A stretch of DNA of 64,000 bases, from positions 143,857 through 207,856 of the forward strand of contig QFNC01000004.1 of the NCBI GenBank assembly GCA_003240695.1, in the 5' to 3' direction. Source of the DNA: Pseudoxanthomonas suwonensis (GTDB lineage: Bacteria > Pseudomonadota > Gammaproteobacteria > Xanthomonadales > Xanthomonadaceae). Below are positions 56,823-64,000 of this stretch, piece by piece. Under the pieces are notes generated by a model. The model had not been told where the DNA came from. It saw nothing but the letters and a program-made list of their open reading frames with translations, and did not search any database. Position numbers and translations under genes: made by a program. Position 1 is the stretch's first letter; every line of letters starts with the position of its first letter.

Positions 56823-57554
56823 ATGCTGGCAGGTTTGCTGCTGATCATCGCGGTGCTGTATTCGGCCGTCGGCCACGCCGGTGCCTCGGGCTACATCGCC
56901 GCGATGACCCTGTCCGGGCTGCCGGTGCAGGACATCCGTCCGTCCGCGTTGGCCCTGAATCTGGTGGTAGGCAGCATCTGTCTGTTCCGGTTTGCGCGTG
57001 CCGGGCAGGTGCCGTGGCGTTCGGTGCTGCCGTTGGTCGCCGCTTCCGCACCGATGGCCTGGGTCGGGGCACGGCTGGCGCTGCCGGCCTACGTGTACGG
57101 CTGGGCGCTGGGTGGGCTGCTGATCACATCGGCGCTGGCGTTGTGGGTCACGGCGCCCAAGGCGATGACGGTCGACGACACCGTGCAGCCATGCGTGCCC
57201 TTGTTGCCGGGACTGGTGGTGGGCGCGGCCATCGGGCTGGTGTCGGGCATCACCGGCACCGGCGGCGCGATCTTCCTCACGCCGCTGTTGATCTTCCTGC
57301 GCTGGGCACCGACGCGGATGGCGTCGGGCATCTCGGTGGCCTTCGTGCTGGCCAATTCGCTGCTGGGACTGGCCGGGTTGCTGTCGACCGGCGCGGCGCT
57401 GTCGTCGTCCCTGCCCCTTTGGATCGCCGCAGTCGTGATTGGCGCGTTGATCGGCACGCAATTGGGCATCCGCGTGCTGCCGGTGGGGCCGCTGCGTCGC
57501 GTGTTGAGCGTGGTGCTGTTGATCGCCGCCGGAAAACTGATTCTGACCAGCTGA
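56823..57554 (+). CDS. TSUP family (TauE/SafE) membrane transporter
   Basis: A 243-aa integral membrane protein with about eight hydrophobic segments and the duplicated TSUP motif (GHAGASGYIAAMTL near residue 18; GITGTGGAIFLTPLLIF near 145). The family exports sulfite, sulfonates or related organosulfur anions. It sits next to molybdopterin genes on the opposite strand; sulfite metabolism uses Moco enzymes, but a link is conjecture. Confidence 0.85.
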   Translation: MLAGLLLIIAVLYSAVGHAGASGYIAAMTLSGLPVQDIRPSALALNLVVGSICLFRFARAGQVPWRSVLPLVAASAPMAWVGARLALPAYVYGWALGGLLITSALALWVTAPKAMTVDDTVQPCVPLLPGLVVGAAIGLVSGITGTGGAIFLTPLLIFLRWAPTRMASGISVAFVLANSLLGLAGLLSTGAALSSSLPLWIAAVVIGALIGTQLGIRVLPVGPLRRVLSVVLLIAAGKLILTS

Positions 57555-57566
57555 CTGTTCGACCGA

Positions 57567-57890
57567 TCAACAACGCAGTAAGAACTGCGTCCACGCCAGC
57601 CAGATCCCGAGCAGCCATAGCGCCGGCATCGCCACCAGCGACAGCGCCATCCAGCCGATGCGGGCCAACCGACTGCGACCGCGCGTGGCTTTCCAGGCGA
57701 CCGGGACGCAGGCAACACCGGCCAGCAGGAACGCCGCCAGCAGCAGCCAGCCACTTGCATTCACCCAGGCCGGCTTGGAACCGAATTGCGCCGGGCACTG
57801 CCGGGTGGCCTGTGCCGTACCGGCGATGGCTGCGGCCATCACTCCGATGATGATGCGCTGCGTCGGTCGGGATGCGGGCAACCGGATCAT
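57567..57890 (-). CDS. Small membrane protein downstream of moaE
   Basis: A 107-aa protein with three hydrophobic segments (IIIGVMAAAIAGTA, WLLLAAFLLAGVACVP, MALSLVAMPALWLLGIWLAW). Its ATG overlaps the moaE stop codon by ATGA, so it is the last gene of the moa unit. No family recognised. Confidence 0.6.
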   Translation of the reverse strand: MIRLPASRPTQRIIIGVMAAAIAGTAQATRQCPAQFGSKPAWVNASGWLLLAAFLLAGVACVPVAWKATRGRSRLARIGWMALSLVAMPALWLLGIWLAWTQFLLRC

Positions 57891-58348
57891 CCGTGGTCGT
57901 CGTTGCGCAACGAAGCCCCTGCACGCCATTCGGCCTCGCCGTCGGCGTAGTGCTCCTGCTTCCAGATCGGCGCCTGGTGCTTGACCGCTTCGATCAGCTC
58001 GCGGCAGGCGCGAAAGGCGGTATCGCGATGGGCACTGCCCGCGGCCACCACCACGGCGATGTCGCCGATCTGCAGCAGACCCTTGGCATGGACAATGGAC
58101 ACGCGCAGGCCGGGGCCGTGCCGATCGATGACGTCCTGTGCGATGCGCTGGAACTGCGCCAGCGCCAGCGGCTCGAACAGGTCGTAGTGCACGGCGGTGC
58201 TGGGGCGGCCGTCGCTGTGGTTGCGCACCCGGCCCACGAACAGCGCCTGCCCGCCGAAGGCCGGATCGGACACGTGCTCCAGCGCCAGTGCCGGCGACAG
58301 CGCCTCTGTGCCGGCCGCGGCGATGGCGCAGCGGATCGCATCACCCAT
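57887..58348 (-). CDS. moaE: Molybdopterin synthase catalytic subunit MoaE
   Basis: MoaE with MoaD inserts the dithiolene sulfurs into precursor Z. The 153-aa protein has the conserved GRVRNHSDGR and HYDLFEPLA regions, the VVVAAGSAHRDTAFRACRELIEAVK block and the catalytic Lys in PIWKQEHYADGEAEW. It follows moaD by 3 nt. Confidence 0.95.
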   Translation of the reverse strand: MGDAIRCAIAAAGTEALSPALALEHVSDPAFGGQALFVGRVRNHSDGRPSTAVHYDLFEPLALAQFQRIAQDVIDRHGPGLRVSIVHAKGLLQIGDIAVVVAAGSAHRDTAFRACRELIEAVKHQAPIWKQEHYADGEAEWRAGASLRNDDHG

Positions 58349-58351
58349 CCA

Positions 58352-58612
58352 TCATCCCCCGTTCACCGGCGGCAGCACCGCCAGCCGGCCATCGCCCGGC
58401 ACCGGGTCGGCATCGCGCAGGATCCGCGTGTCGCTGGCGAATGCCGACACCTGCAGCAGGCCGGCACGGAAGCCGGGCCAGTGTGCCTGCGCATGCGCGG
58501 CCAGCGCGGCGCGCACATCGGCGATGCGGGCATCATCGGCCAGCGACAAGGTCAGCGGCGCATCGGTCTGCCAGTCGCGAAAGGCTCCGAACAACTGCAC
58601 GGTCACGTTCAT
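58352..58612 (-). CDS. moaD: Molybdopterin synthase sulfur carrier MoaD
   Basis: MoaD is the ubiquitin-like sulfur carrier. The 86-aa protein ends in the required Gly-Gly (LAVLPPVNGG), which receives the thiocarboxylate, and has the beta-grasp start VTVQLFGAFRDW. It lies 10 nt after moaA. Confidence 0.93.
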   Translation of the reverse strand: MNVTVQLFGAFRDWQTDAPLTLSLADDARIADVRAALAAHAQAHWPGFRAGLLQVSAFASDTRILRDADPVPGDGRLAVLPPVNGG

Positions 58613-58622
58613 CGCCCTGCCC

Positions 58623-59606
58623 TCACCCGCCGATCGCGGCCAGATGCGGGATCAGGCCGATGTCGCCGGCATGCAGACCGTGGCCCAATGCCTTGATGCC
58701 CAATTGCCGGGCGATGCTGGCCATCAACGCCTCCTGCTGGTCATCGTGCTGCAGCAGCGGTCGCAGCGGGATGCCGACATTGCCGAACAGGCACAGGCGC
58801 AGGTCGCCGCTGCTGGTCACCCGCAGGCGGTTGCAGCTGGCGCAAAACCCCGGTGCATACGGCGCGATGATGCCGATGCGGCCAAGAAAATCGGGATGCG
58901 CGTAGTCGCAGGCCGGACCGGCAGCAACGGCGCGCGGCTGCAACTGCCAGCCGGCGTCAAGCAGCTGCTGCTGCAGGGCATCGGCCCGCAAATGATGACG
59001 CCGGAAATAGTCTTGATTGGTGCCGGTCTGCATCAGCTCGATGAAGCGCACGGTGAGTGCCCGGTCGCGCACGTAGTCCAGCCACTGCGGCAGCGCGGCG
59101 TCGTTCAAGTCGCGCAGCAGCACGGCATTCACCTTTACCGACGCAAGACCCAGGCCCAGCGCCTGCTCCACGCCGGCCAGCACCTGCGGCAGTTCGTCGC
59201 GGCCGGTGATGCGGTGGAACAGGTCGCGGTCCAGTGCGTCCACGCTCACGTTCAGCGCCGTCAAGCCGGCCCGGTGCCATGCGCCGATGCGCCGATCCAG
59301 CAGGCTGCCGTTGGTAGTCAGGGCCACGGTGTGCAGGCCCGGTGTGGCGGATGCGAGGGCGATGATGTCGGTCAGGTCGTGGCGCAGGCTGGGTTCGCCG
59401 CCGGTCAGGCGCAACTTGTGCATGCCCAGTCCGGCGAAGGCACGCACCAAGCGGCCGATTTCGTCGATCTGGAGGAAGTGCGGACGCTGCCCACCCGCCC
59501 GGTAGCCGTCGGGCAGGCAGTAGCCACAGCGGTACTGGCAGGCATCCAGCAGCGACAGCCGCAGATACGGAAACACGCGGCCATGACGGTCGCCCAGCAA
59601 GGTCAT
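58623..59606 (-). CDS. moaA: GTP 3',8-cyclase MoaA
   Basis: MoaA is the radical-SAM enzyme of the first Moco step. The 327-aa protein has the radical-SAM cysteines C23, C27 and C30 (DACQYRCGYC), LRLTGGEPSLR, the C-terminal cluster (CASCNRLRVTSSGDLRLC) and the C-terminal GG. The ATG at 59606 follows AGGAG with a good spacing; a GTG two codons upstream lies too close. moaC and moaB are not in the window. The 201 nt between it and the porin gene hold no recognised gene. Confidence 0.95.
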   Translation of the reverse strand: MTLLGDRHGRVFPYLRLSLLDACQYRCGYCLPDGYRAGGQRPHFLQIDEIGRLVRAFAGLGMHKLRLTGGEPSLRHDLTDIIALASATPGLHTVALTTNGSLLDRRIGAWHRAGLTALNVSVDALDRDLFHRITGRDELPQVLAGVEQALGLGLASVKVNAVLLRDLNDAALPQWLDYVRDRALTVRFIELMQTGTNQDYFRRHHLRADALQQQLLDAGWQLQPRAVAAGPACDYAHPDFLGRIGIIAPYAPGFCASCNRLRVTSSGDLRLCLFGNVGIPLRPLLQHDDQQEALMASIARQLGIKALGHGLHAGDIGLIPHLAAIGG

Positions 59607-59807
59607 CACCACTCCTGTCCAGATGCGGGAGGCGACGGCGTTTCCCCCATCGCCCGGCAGCCCGGAGGCTGCGGCCGCAGCCCCGTGCCGGAATGGCGTC
59701 GGCGCAGCGGCTTCGGAGCGCCGCTCGCACGCGAACGCCCCGGCTACCTTACTGCATCGACGGTGGCCGGAGTATCCACGGCACGACCATCCACGGCATC
59801 ACCCACA

Positions 59808-61016
59808 TCAATACGCCCATTCCAGCTGCAGCCAGGCCTTGCGGATGTCGCGGGCGAAGCCGTCGCTGCGGTAATCGGCCACTTTCACCAGTGCGTCCAG
59901 CCCCGGACGCAGGGTCAGCCCCAGCGAGGCATCCCATTCGCGCCCGTAACCGGACCCACCGCGGTCGGCCCGGAAGTCGTGGAAGGCGACTTCCCACCTG
60001 CCCTTGTGGCCACCCCAGTCGAAACCGCGCTGCACGCCGGCGTAGCGGTCCTGCAGGCCGGCCGTCGGCGTGGTCAGGAACGCATCGGCCCAGCCGTTGA
60101 AGGCATGCAGCGTGGCCAGGGGCGTCTGGAAGGATCGCGTCGTGCCGGCACCCAGGCGCTCGTAACCCAGTTTGAAGGTGGTGCCCGACCAGTCCAGGCG
60201 CGGCTCCAGCAACAGGTAGTCGGCATGGCCCACGTCGGCATCGGCGTGACCGGACTGCCGCGCGGCCTCCACACTGCCACCCCAGGCCCAGTCGCCGTGC
60301 TTGCGCATGCCGCTCCAGCGCAGTCCCACGGTGCGCGACGCCGCCGCCGGCACGTCGCGGTCATCGATCCAGTAGCCATAGCCCACAAGGGCACCGAGCG
60401 GCAGCGGCTGCTCGATGCGCAGCAGCCGGCCATCCAGTCGGCGTTCGCGGGCCAGCGGGTCGATGGCGTGGTCGCCCGCCACCCGGTGCACGCGGTCCAG
60501 CCAGATCGCCTGCACCTGGGTGTTGCGGCCAAGGCGCAGGCCGCCGGACACCGCATCGAAGGTCTGTTCGTTCTGCCGCCAGCCGACATTGCCGATGAAG
60601 CGCTGGTTGTCCAGCAGCAGCTTCTGCCGGCCGAGGCGGACACGCGCCCGCTCGCCGGTCCAGTCCAGCCAGGCCTGGTTGAGTTCCGCGGCGCGTGCAT
60701 CCGATACCACCGGATAGGCGGTCTGGCGATTGGCGCCGGAGTTGAACCGATCGCCCAGTTCGGCCACGGCCTCGGCCTCGAGCATGGCGCCGAAGCCACG
60801 GCCCCACTTCGGGTTGTAGCCGATCCGCAGGCGTGCGGTATCGGCATTGGCATGGTTGGCGAAGGCGGCATCGTCCACGAATTCATGGCGCAGGCGCAGT
60901 TGCGCGGTCCACGGCCGCGACGGTTGTGCAGAGGCTTTGGGGGCAGCAGGCTCGGCGGCCTGCGCGGATGCGCACAGCAGCAGGCAGAAGGCGAAACCGG
61001 TGGGAAGCGGGGTCAC
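59808..61016 (-). CDS. Outer membrane porin, alginate-export-like
   Basis: A beta-barrel protein of 402 aa from GTG 61016 with a signal peptide (GFAFCLLLCASAQA, then AEPAAP). Repeated aromatic beta strands follow (LRLRHEFVDD, RLRIGYNPKWGRGFGAM, ARVRLGRQKLLLDNQRFIGNVGWRQNEQ in pieces) and the last residues LQLEWAY end in an aromatic, as required for barrel insertion. It resembles the alginate-export porin group. The start is tentative; the frame continues upstream to 61121. Confidence 0.75.
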   Translation of the reverse strand: MTPLPTGFAFCLLLCASAQAAEPAAPKASAQPSRPWTAQLRLRHEFVDDAAFANHANADTARLRIGYNPKWGRGFGAMLEAEAVAELGDRFNSGANRQTAYPVVSDARAAELNQAWLDWTGERARVRLGRQKLLLDNQRFIGNVGWRQNEQTFDAVSGGLRLGRNTQVQAIWLDRVHRVAGDHAIDPLARERRLDGRLLRIEQPLPLGALVGYGYWIDDRDVPAAASRTVGLRWSGMRKHGDWAWGGSVEAARQSGHADADVGHADYLLLEPRLDWSGTTFKLGYERLGAGTTRSFQTPLATLHAFNGWADAFLTTPTAGLQDRYAGVQRGFDWGGHKGRWEVAFHDFRADRGGSGYGREWDASLGLTLRPGLDALVKVADYRSDGFARDIRKAWLQLEWAY

Positions 61017-61141
61017 GTGCGGGTCCGGCAAGGATGACGGACACAAGACTGCGCCCGGGCCACCGGATTCGCCATGCGCCAGGTCAAGAATGGGCGGGAT
61101 GGCGCATCCGTCGATGATCATTCCGCGCGATGGAGAGGGTC

Positions 61142-61177
61142 GGCAGGGATTCGTGTAAAAACGGGCCGAATCCTGCC
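61142..61177 (-). terminator. Imperfect hairpin between porin and ars genes
   Basis: GGCAGGGATTCG (61142-61153) pairs with CGAATCCTGCC (61167-61177) with one bulged base. It sits between the end of the arsJ remnant and the porin start, both on the minus strand, so it may terminate the ars transcript. Confidence 0.45.
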
Positions 61178-61205
61178 TAAGTTGATGTTTCCAAACGAAT
61201 GGGGA

Positions 61206-62443
61206 CTAGACCATGTCGCGTGGTGGGACCACACCCTCACGGTCGTGCCGCGGCAATGTGACCGAGGCCAAGGCTGCGGTCGCGACCAGCCCTGCCGATA
61301 CCATCAGGCAGGCGGCCAATCGAAGCGCTGGAACACCCAGCCTGACAGCACCGTGCCAAGCAAACGTCCCATCGCGTTGGCCATGTAGTAGAAGCCTACA
61401 TCGAGCGAGACGCCGTCCTCGGCGGCATAGCTGACGATCAGATAGCTGTGCAGCGAGGAGTTGACCGCGAACAGCACACCGAACACGGTCAGCCCCGCGA
61501 TCAGCACCAGTTGCGGCGAGTGGCCCTGAATCAACAGCAAGGCCATCGCGGCGGGCACCAGCGCGAGCACGCTTGCCCAACCCAGCGCGGAGCGGCCATC
61601 GGGCACCTTGCCGCTGCAGCGACCGGTCACGTATGGCGCCAGCGATTGCACCACGCCGTAGCCGATCACCCAGGTCGCGAGAAAGCCGCCGACCTGCCAG
61701 TGGTCCCATCCCCGCGAGGCGGCCAGGAACACCGGCAAAGCCACCACGAACCAGACATCGCGGGCGCCGAACAGGAACATGCGGGCGGCCGACAGCTGGT
61801 TGATCGCGCGGCTCTTGGAAAAGATGTCGCGGAATTTCGGCTTGGCTTTCGCTTTCCCCAGGTCACGCTTCAGCAGCACCATGCTGAGCAGCCACACAAC
61901 CGCCAAGCCGGCCTACATGATCGCGACCGCCGGCGCGAAGCCGACGGCGGTAAGCAGCGCACCGCCCAGGAAGAAGCCCACGCCCTTGAGCGCGTTCTTC
62001 GAGCCGGTCAGCGTAGCGACCCAGCGGTACAGTGCCCCTTGTTGATCGTTGGGCACCAGCAGCTTGATGCTGCTCTTGGCGCTCATCTTGTTGAGGTCCT
62101 TGGCGATGCCCGATAGGGCCTGCGCGGCCATTACCCACGGCATCAGCAGCCATGCGGTCGGCACCAGCAGCATCGACAAGGCCACGACCTGCAGGGCCAG
62201 GCCGATGTTCATGGTGCGGTTGAGCCCCACGTGCGCACCGAGCCAGCCGCCAACGAGATTGGTGATCACCCCGAAGATCTCGTAGAACAGGAACAGCATC
62301 GCCACCTGCAGCGGACTGTAGCCAAGCTGGTGGAAATGCAGCACCACCAGCATGCGCAAGGCGCCGTCGGTCAGGGTGAAGGCCCAGTAGTTGCCGGTGA
62401 TCAGCAGGTACTGGCGCACGTCCGGGGAGAGGCGCGCGAGCAT
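61206..62443 (-). pseudogene. arsJ: arsJ, organoarsenical efflux permease, inactivated
   Basis: ArsJ is an MFS permease that exports 1-arseno-3-phosphoglycerate made by the paired GAPDH. The frame from ATG 62443 (MLARLSPDVRQYLLITGNYW) gives 176 residues and meets an in-frame TAG at 61913-61915. The same frame continues (GLAVVWLLSMVLLKRDLGKA, then MFLFGARDVWFVVALPVFLA) to near 61320. There a one-base shift moves the remaining C-terminus (LAACLMVSAGLVATAALASV) to another frame ending at 61206. Two independent lesions make it a pseudogene unless they are sequencing errors. It overlaps the gapdh frame end. Confidence 0.85.
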
Positions 62444-62445
62444 GG

Positions 62446-63453
62446 TCACCGATCCGCGCTGCCGACCAGCCGCACCAGTTCGGCGGTACGGTTCACGTAG
62501 CCCCATTCGTTGTCGTATCAGGCGTAGATCTTGACCTGGGTGCCGTTGACAACGAGCGTGGACAGCGCGTCGATGATGCTGGAGCGCGGATCGGTCTGGT
62601 AGTCGATCGACACCAGTGGACGCGTCTCATAGCCGAGGATTCCGGACAGCTCGCCGTCTGCGGCCGCTTTCAGCATCGCGTTCACTTCCTCGACGGTGGT
62701 CGGGCGCTCGACCTCGAACACGCAGTCGGTCAGCGAGGCATTGGTGAGCGGCACGCGCACGGCGTGGCCGTCGAGCCGTCCCTTCAGCTCGGGAAAGATC
62801 TCCGCGATCGCAGTGGCCGAGCCGGTGGAGGTTGGGATCAAGCTTGCCCCGGCCGAGCGCGCCCGGCGCAGGTCTTTATGCGGTGCGTCGATGATCGTCT
62901 GGGTGTTGGTCAGGCTGTGGATCGTGGTCAGGCTGCCGTGGCGGATCCCAAGCCCCTCATGAATCACCTTGACCACCGGTGCCAGGCAATTGGTCGTGCA
63001 CGACGCCGCTGAGACGATGCGGTGCCTGGTCGGATCGAACCGGTCCTGGTTGACGCCCATGACGATGTCGAACGTGCCGGCGGACTTGATCGGCGCGGTC
63101 ACCACCACGCGCTTCACGCCCTGATCCAGATACGGCTGCAGCACGTCCGGCTTGCGGAAGTTGCCCGAGGCTTCGATCACCACGTCGCAGCCGGACCAGT
63201 CGGTGGCAGCCAGTTCCTTGTTGTGCGTCAACGGAATGCGTCGGCCCTCGATCACGAGCGCATCGCCGTCGGCTTCAATCGTTAGGTCCCAGCGGCCGTG
63301 CACCGAGTCAAACGTCAGCAGGTGCGCGAGGGTGGCCGGCTCGCCTGCCGGGTCATTGATCTGGACGAACTCGATATCCGGCTCCTTCCACGCGGCGCGC
63401 AGGGTGAGACGGCCCATGCGGCCAAAGCCGTTGATGCCAACGCGAATGGTCAT
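62446..63453 (-). pseudogene. ars-associated glyceraldehyde-3-phosphate dehydrogenase, premature stop
   Basis: GAPDH paired with ArsJ makes 1-arseno-3-phosphoglycerate from arsenate. From ATG 63453 the frame has the NAD loop (GINGFGRMGRLTLRA), the active-site Cys (VSAASCTTNCLAPVV) and the catalytic His in IHSLTNTQTI. After 311 residues a TGA at 62518-62520 falls exactly where the family has Trp in the WYDNEWGY motif, and the same frame goes on for 23 further codons (YDNEWGYVNRTAELVRLVG) to TGA 62446. The lost strand helps build the active site, so activity is doubtful. The start overlaps arsC by ATGA. Confidence 0.88.
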
Positions 63454-63908
63454 GGGCTCACTTCCTTGCCGGGATGCGACTCGATGGAAAGACGATCCCA
63501 TGCCTCGGGGCGCAATGAGAGCAACAGCGCAATCCGGTGTTGCAGCATCTGAAGCGCCATGCTGAAGGTTTTCTGGCTCTGCTCAGGAGTGCCCTCAACG
63601 GCGGCGGGATCCGGAATGCTCCAGTGGGCGGTGACCGGATGACCGGGCCAGTTGGGACAGGTCTCGCCCGCGGCGCGGTCGCAGACGGTGATGATCAGAT
63701 CCATCACCGGCGCGTCCGACACGGTGAATTCGTCCCAGCTCTTGCTGCGCAGTTCGGATGTCGCCAAGACTGCAGCAGTCAGAGCTCGAACAGCACCGGG
63801 ATGCACACGTCCGTCGGGGTGGTTTCCCGCGCTAGGGAAGGTCTGATCAAAGCGCCCTGATGCTTGGATGTCAGCGCCAAGGCGCCTGATCGATCTGGAT
63901 GTGATCAC
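63450..63908 (-). pseudogene. arsC: arsC-type arsenate reductase, 5'-truncated
   Basis: The frame holds the middle and end of a low-molecular-weight phosphatase-type arsenate reductase: PSAGNHPDGRVHPGAVRAL, LRSKSWDEF, LIITVCDRAAGETCPNWPG and HWSIPDPAAVEG. The N-terminal P-loop with the catalytic Cys (CX5R) is absent. The first 25 residues come from unrelated sequence, so family similarity starts near 63850. The gene therefore cannot reduce arsenate. It would normally lead the arsC-gapdh-arsJ operon. Confidence 0.85.
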
Positions 63909-64000
63909 TTTTGCGCCATTTCTGGCGGTTTGCGACGGGTTTCCCCGTCCACCAGGCGGATTTACCCCGCCGGCAGCAACAAGTGTCGTCGCGCCATCCA
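63861..64000. other. Unrelated sequence upstream of truncated arsC, possible mobile-element end
   Basis: From about 63861 the sequence no longer resembles ars DNA. It has short palindromic pieces (TGATCGATCTGGATGTGATCA, GCGCCATTTCTGGCG) and reaches the window edge. Such features are seen at insertion-sequence termini, and IS21-type ends came to mind, but I could not confirm any family. Confidence 0.3.

Noticed and set aside
56385..57461. A 358-codon minus-strand frame across the TSUP gene
   Set aside because: Most of it is antisense to the TSUP gene and low-complexity. Only its end near 56430-56490 might be a real gene remnant.

Overview
The window comes from a GC-rich gammaproteobacterium of the Xanthomonadaceae/Lysobacteraceae. 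This placement rests on the rpf (DSF quorum-sensing) cluster interleaved with recJ, prfB and lysS, an rpfE between greA and recJ, an effector with a XVIPCD-like C-terminus, and the order recN-hrcA with grpE-dnaK-dnaJ, dapB, carAB, greA nearby. I cannot assign a genus.

Layout. (1) 32-5357: ftsK, then recN facing it and hrcA divergent from recN. (2) 5377-11927: the rimP-nusA-infB-rbfA-truB transcription/translation operon with its own promoter. (3) 11968-16070: an accessory toxin-immunity locus wedged between truB and rpsO. It has two tandem immunity-like genes, a 24-codon fossil of an earlier effector, and a 1004-residue effector with a XVIPCD-like secretion region. (4) 16186-18934: rpsO and pnp with their own promoter and terminator. 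(5) 19039-19910: two small membrane proteins, one with a DNA-binding domain, that share a C-terminal motif. (6) 19970-23816: grpE-dnaK-dnaJ behind a near-consensus heat-shock promoter, separated from hrcA by about 14.7 kb. (7) 23999-34653: a DUF1631 protein, dapB, then carA-carB-greA-rpfE-recJ, tightly packed with three ATGA overlaps. (8) 34744-44945: a VIT/DUF2135 surface-type protein, a DUF2945 protein, prfB with its programmed frameshift, lysS, then rpfG-rpfC facing rpfF. These rpf genes make and sense the DSF signal and convert it to cyclic-di-GMP hydrolysis. (9) 45141-48892: a pterin dehydratase, nfuA, a repetitive membrane protein and a DegV-family lipid-binding protein. (10) 48921-56366: a Xer/dif-integrated filamentous phage and a 1-kb neighbouring element bounded by three co-oriented dif-like sites. 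(11) 56823-61016: a TSUP transporter, moaA-moaD-moaE for molybdopterin, and an outer-membrane porin. (12) 61206-64000: a decayed arsenate module (arsC-gapdh-arsJ), each gene broken by truncation, nonsense or frameshift.

The most interesting parts are the toxin-immunity locus, which shows how an N-terminal toxin domain plus immunity gene may have been displaced while a fossil was left behind, and the dif array, where two split ORFs on the minus strand come into one frame when the phage circle is rebuilt across its attachment site. All functional calls are from sequence reading and family knowledge; nothing was searched or computed beyond hand counting.
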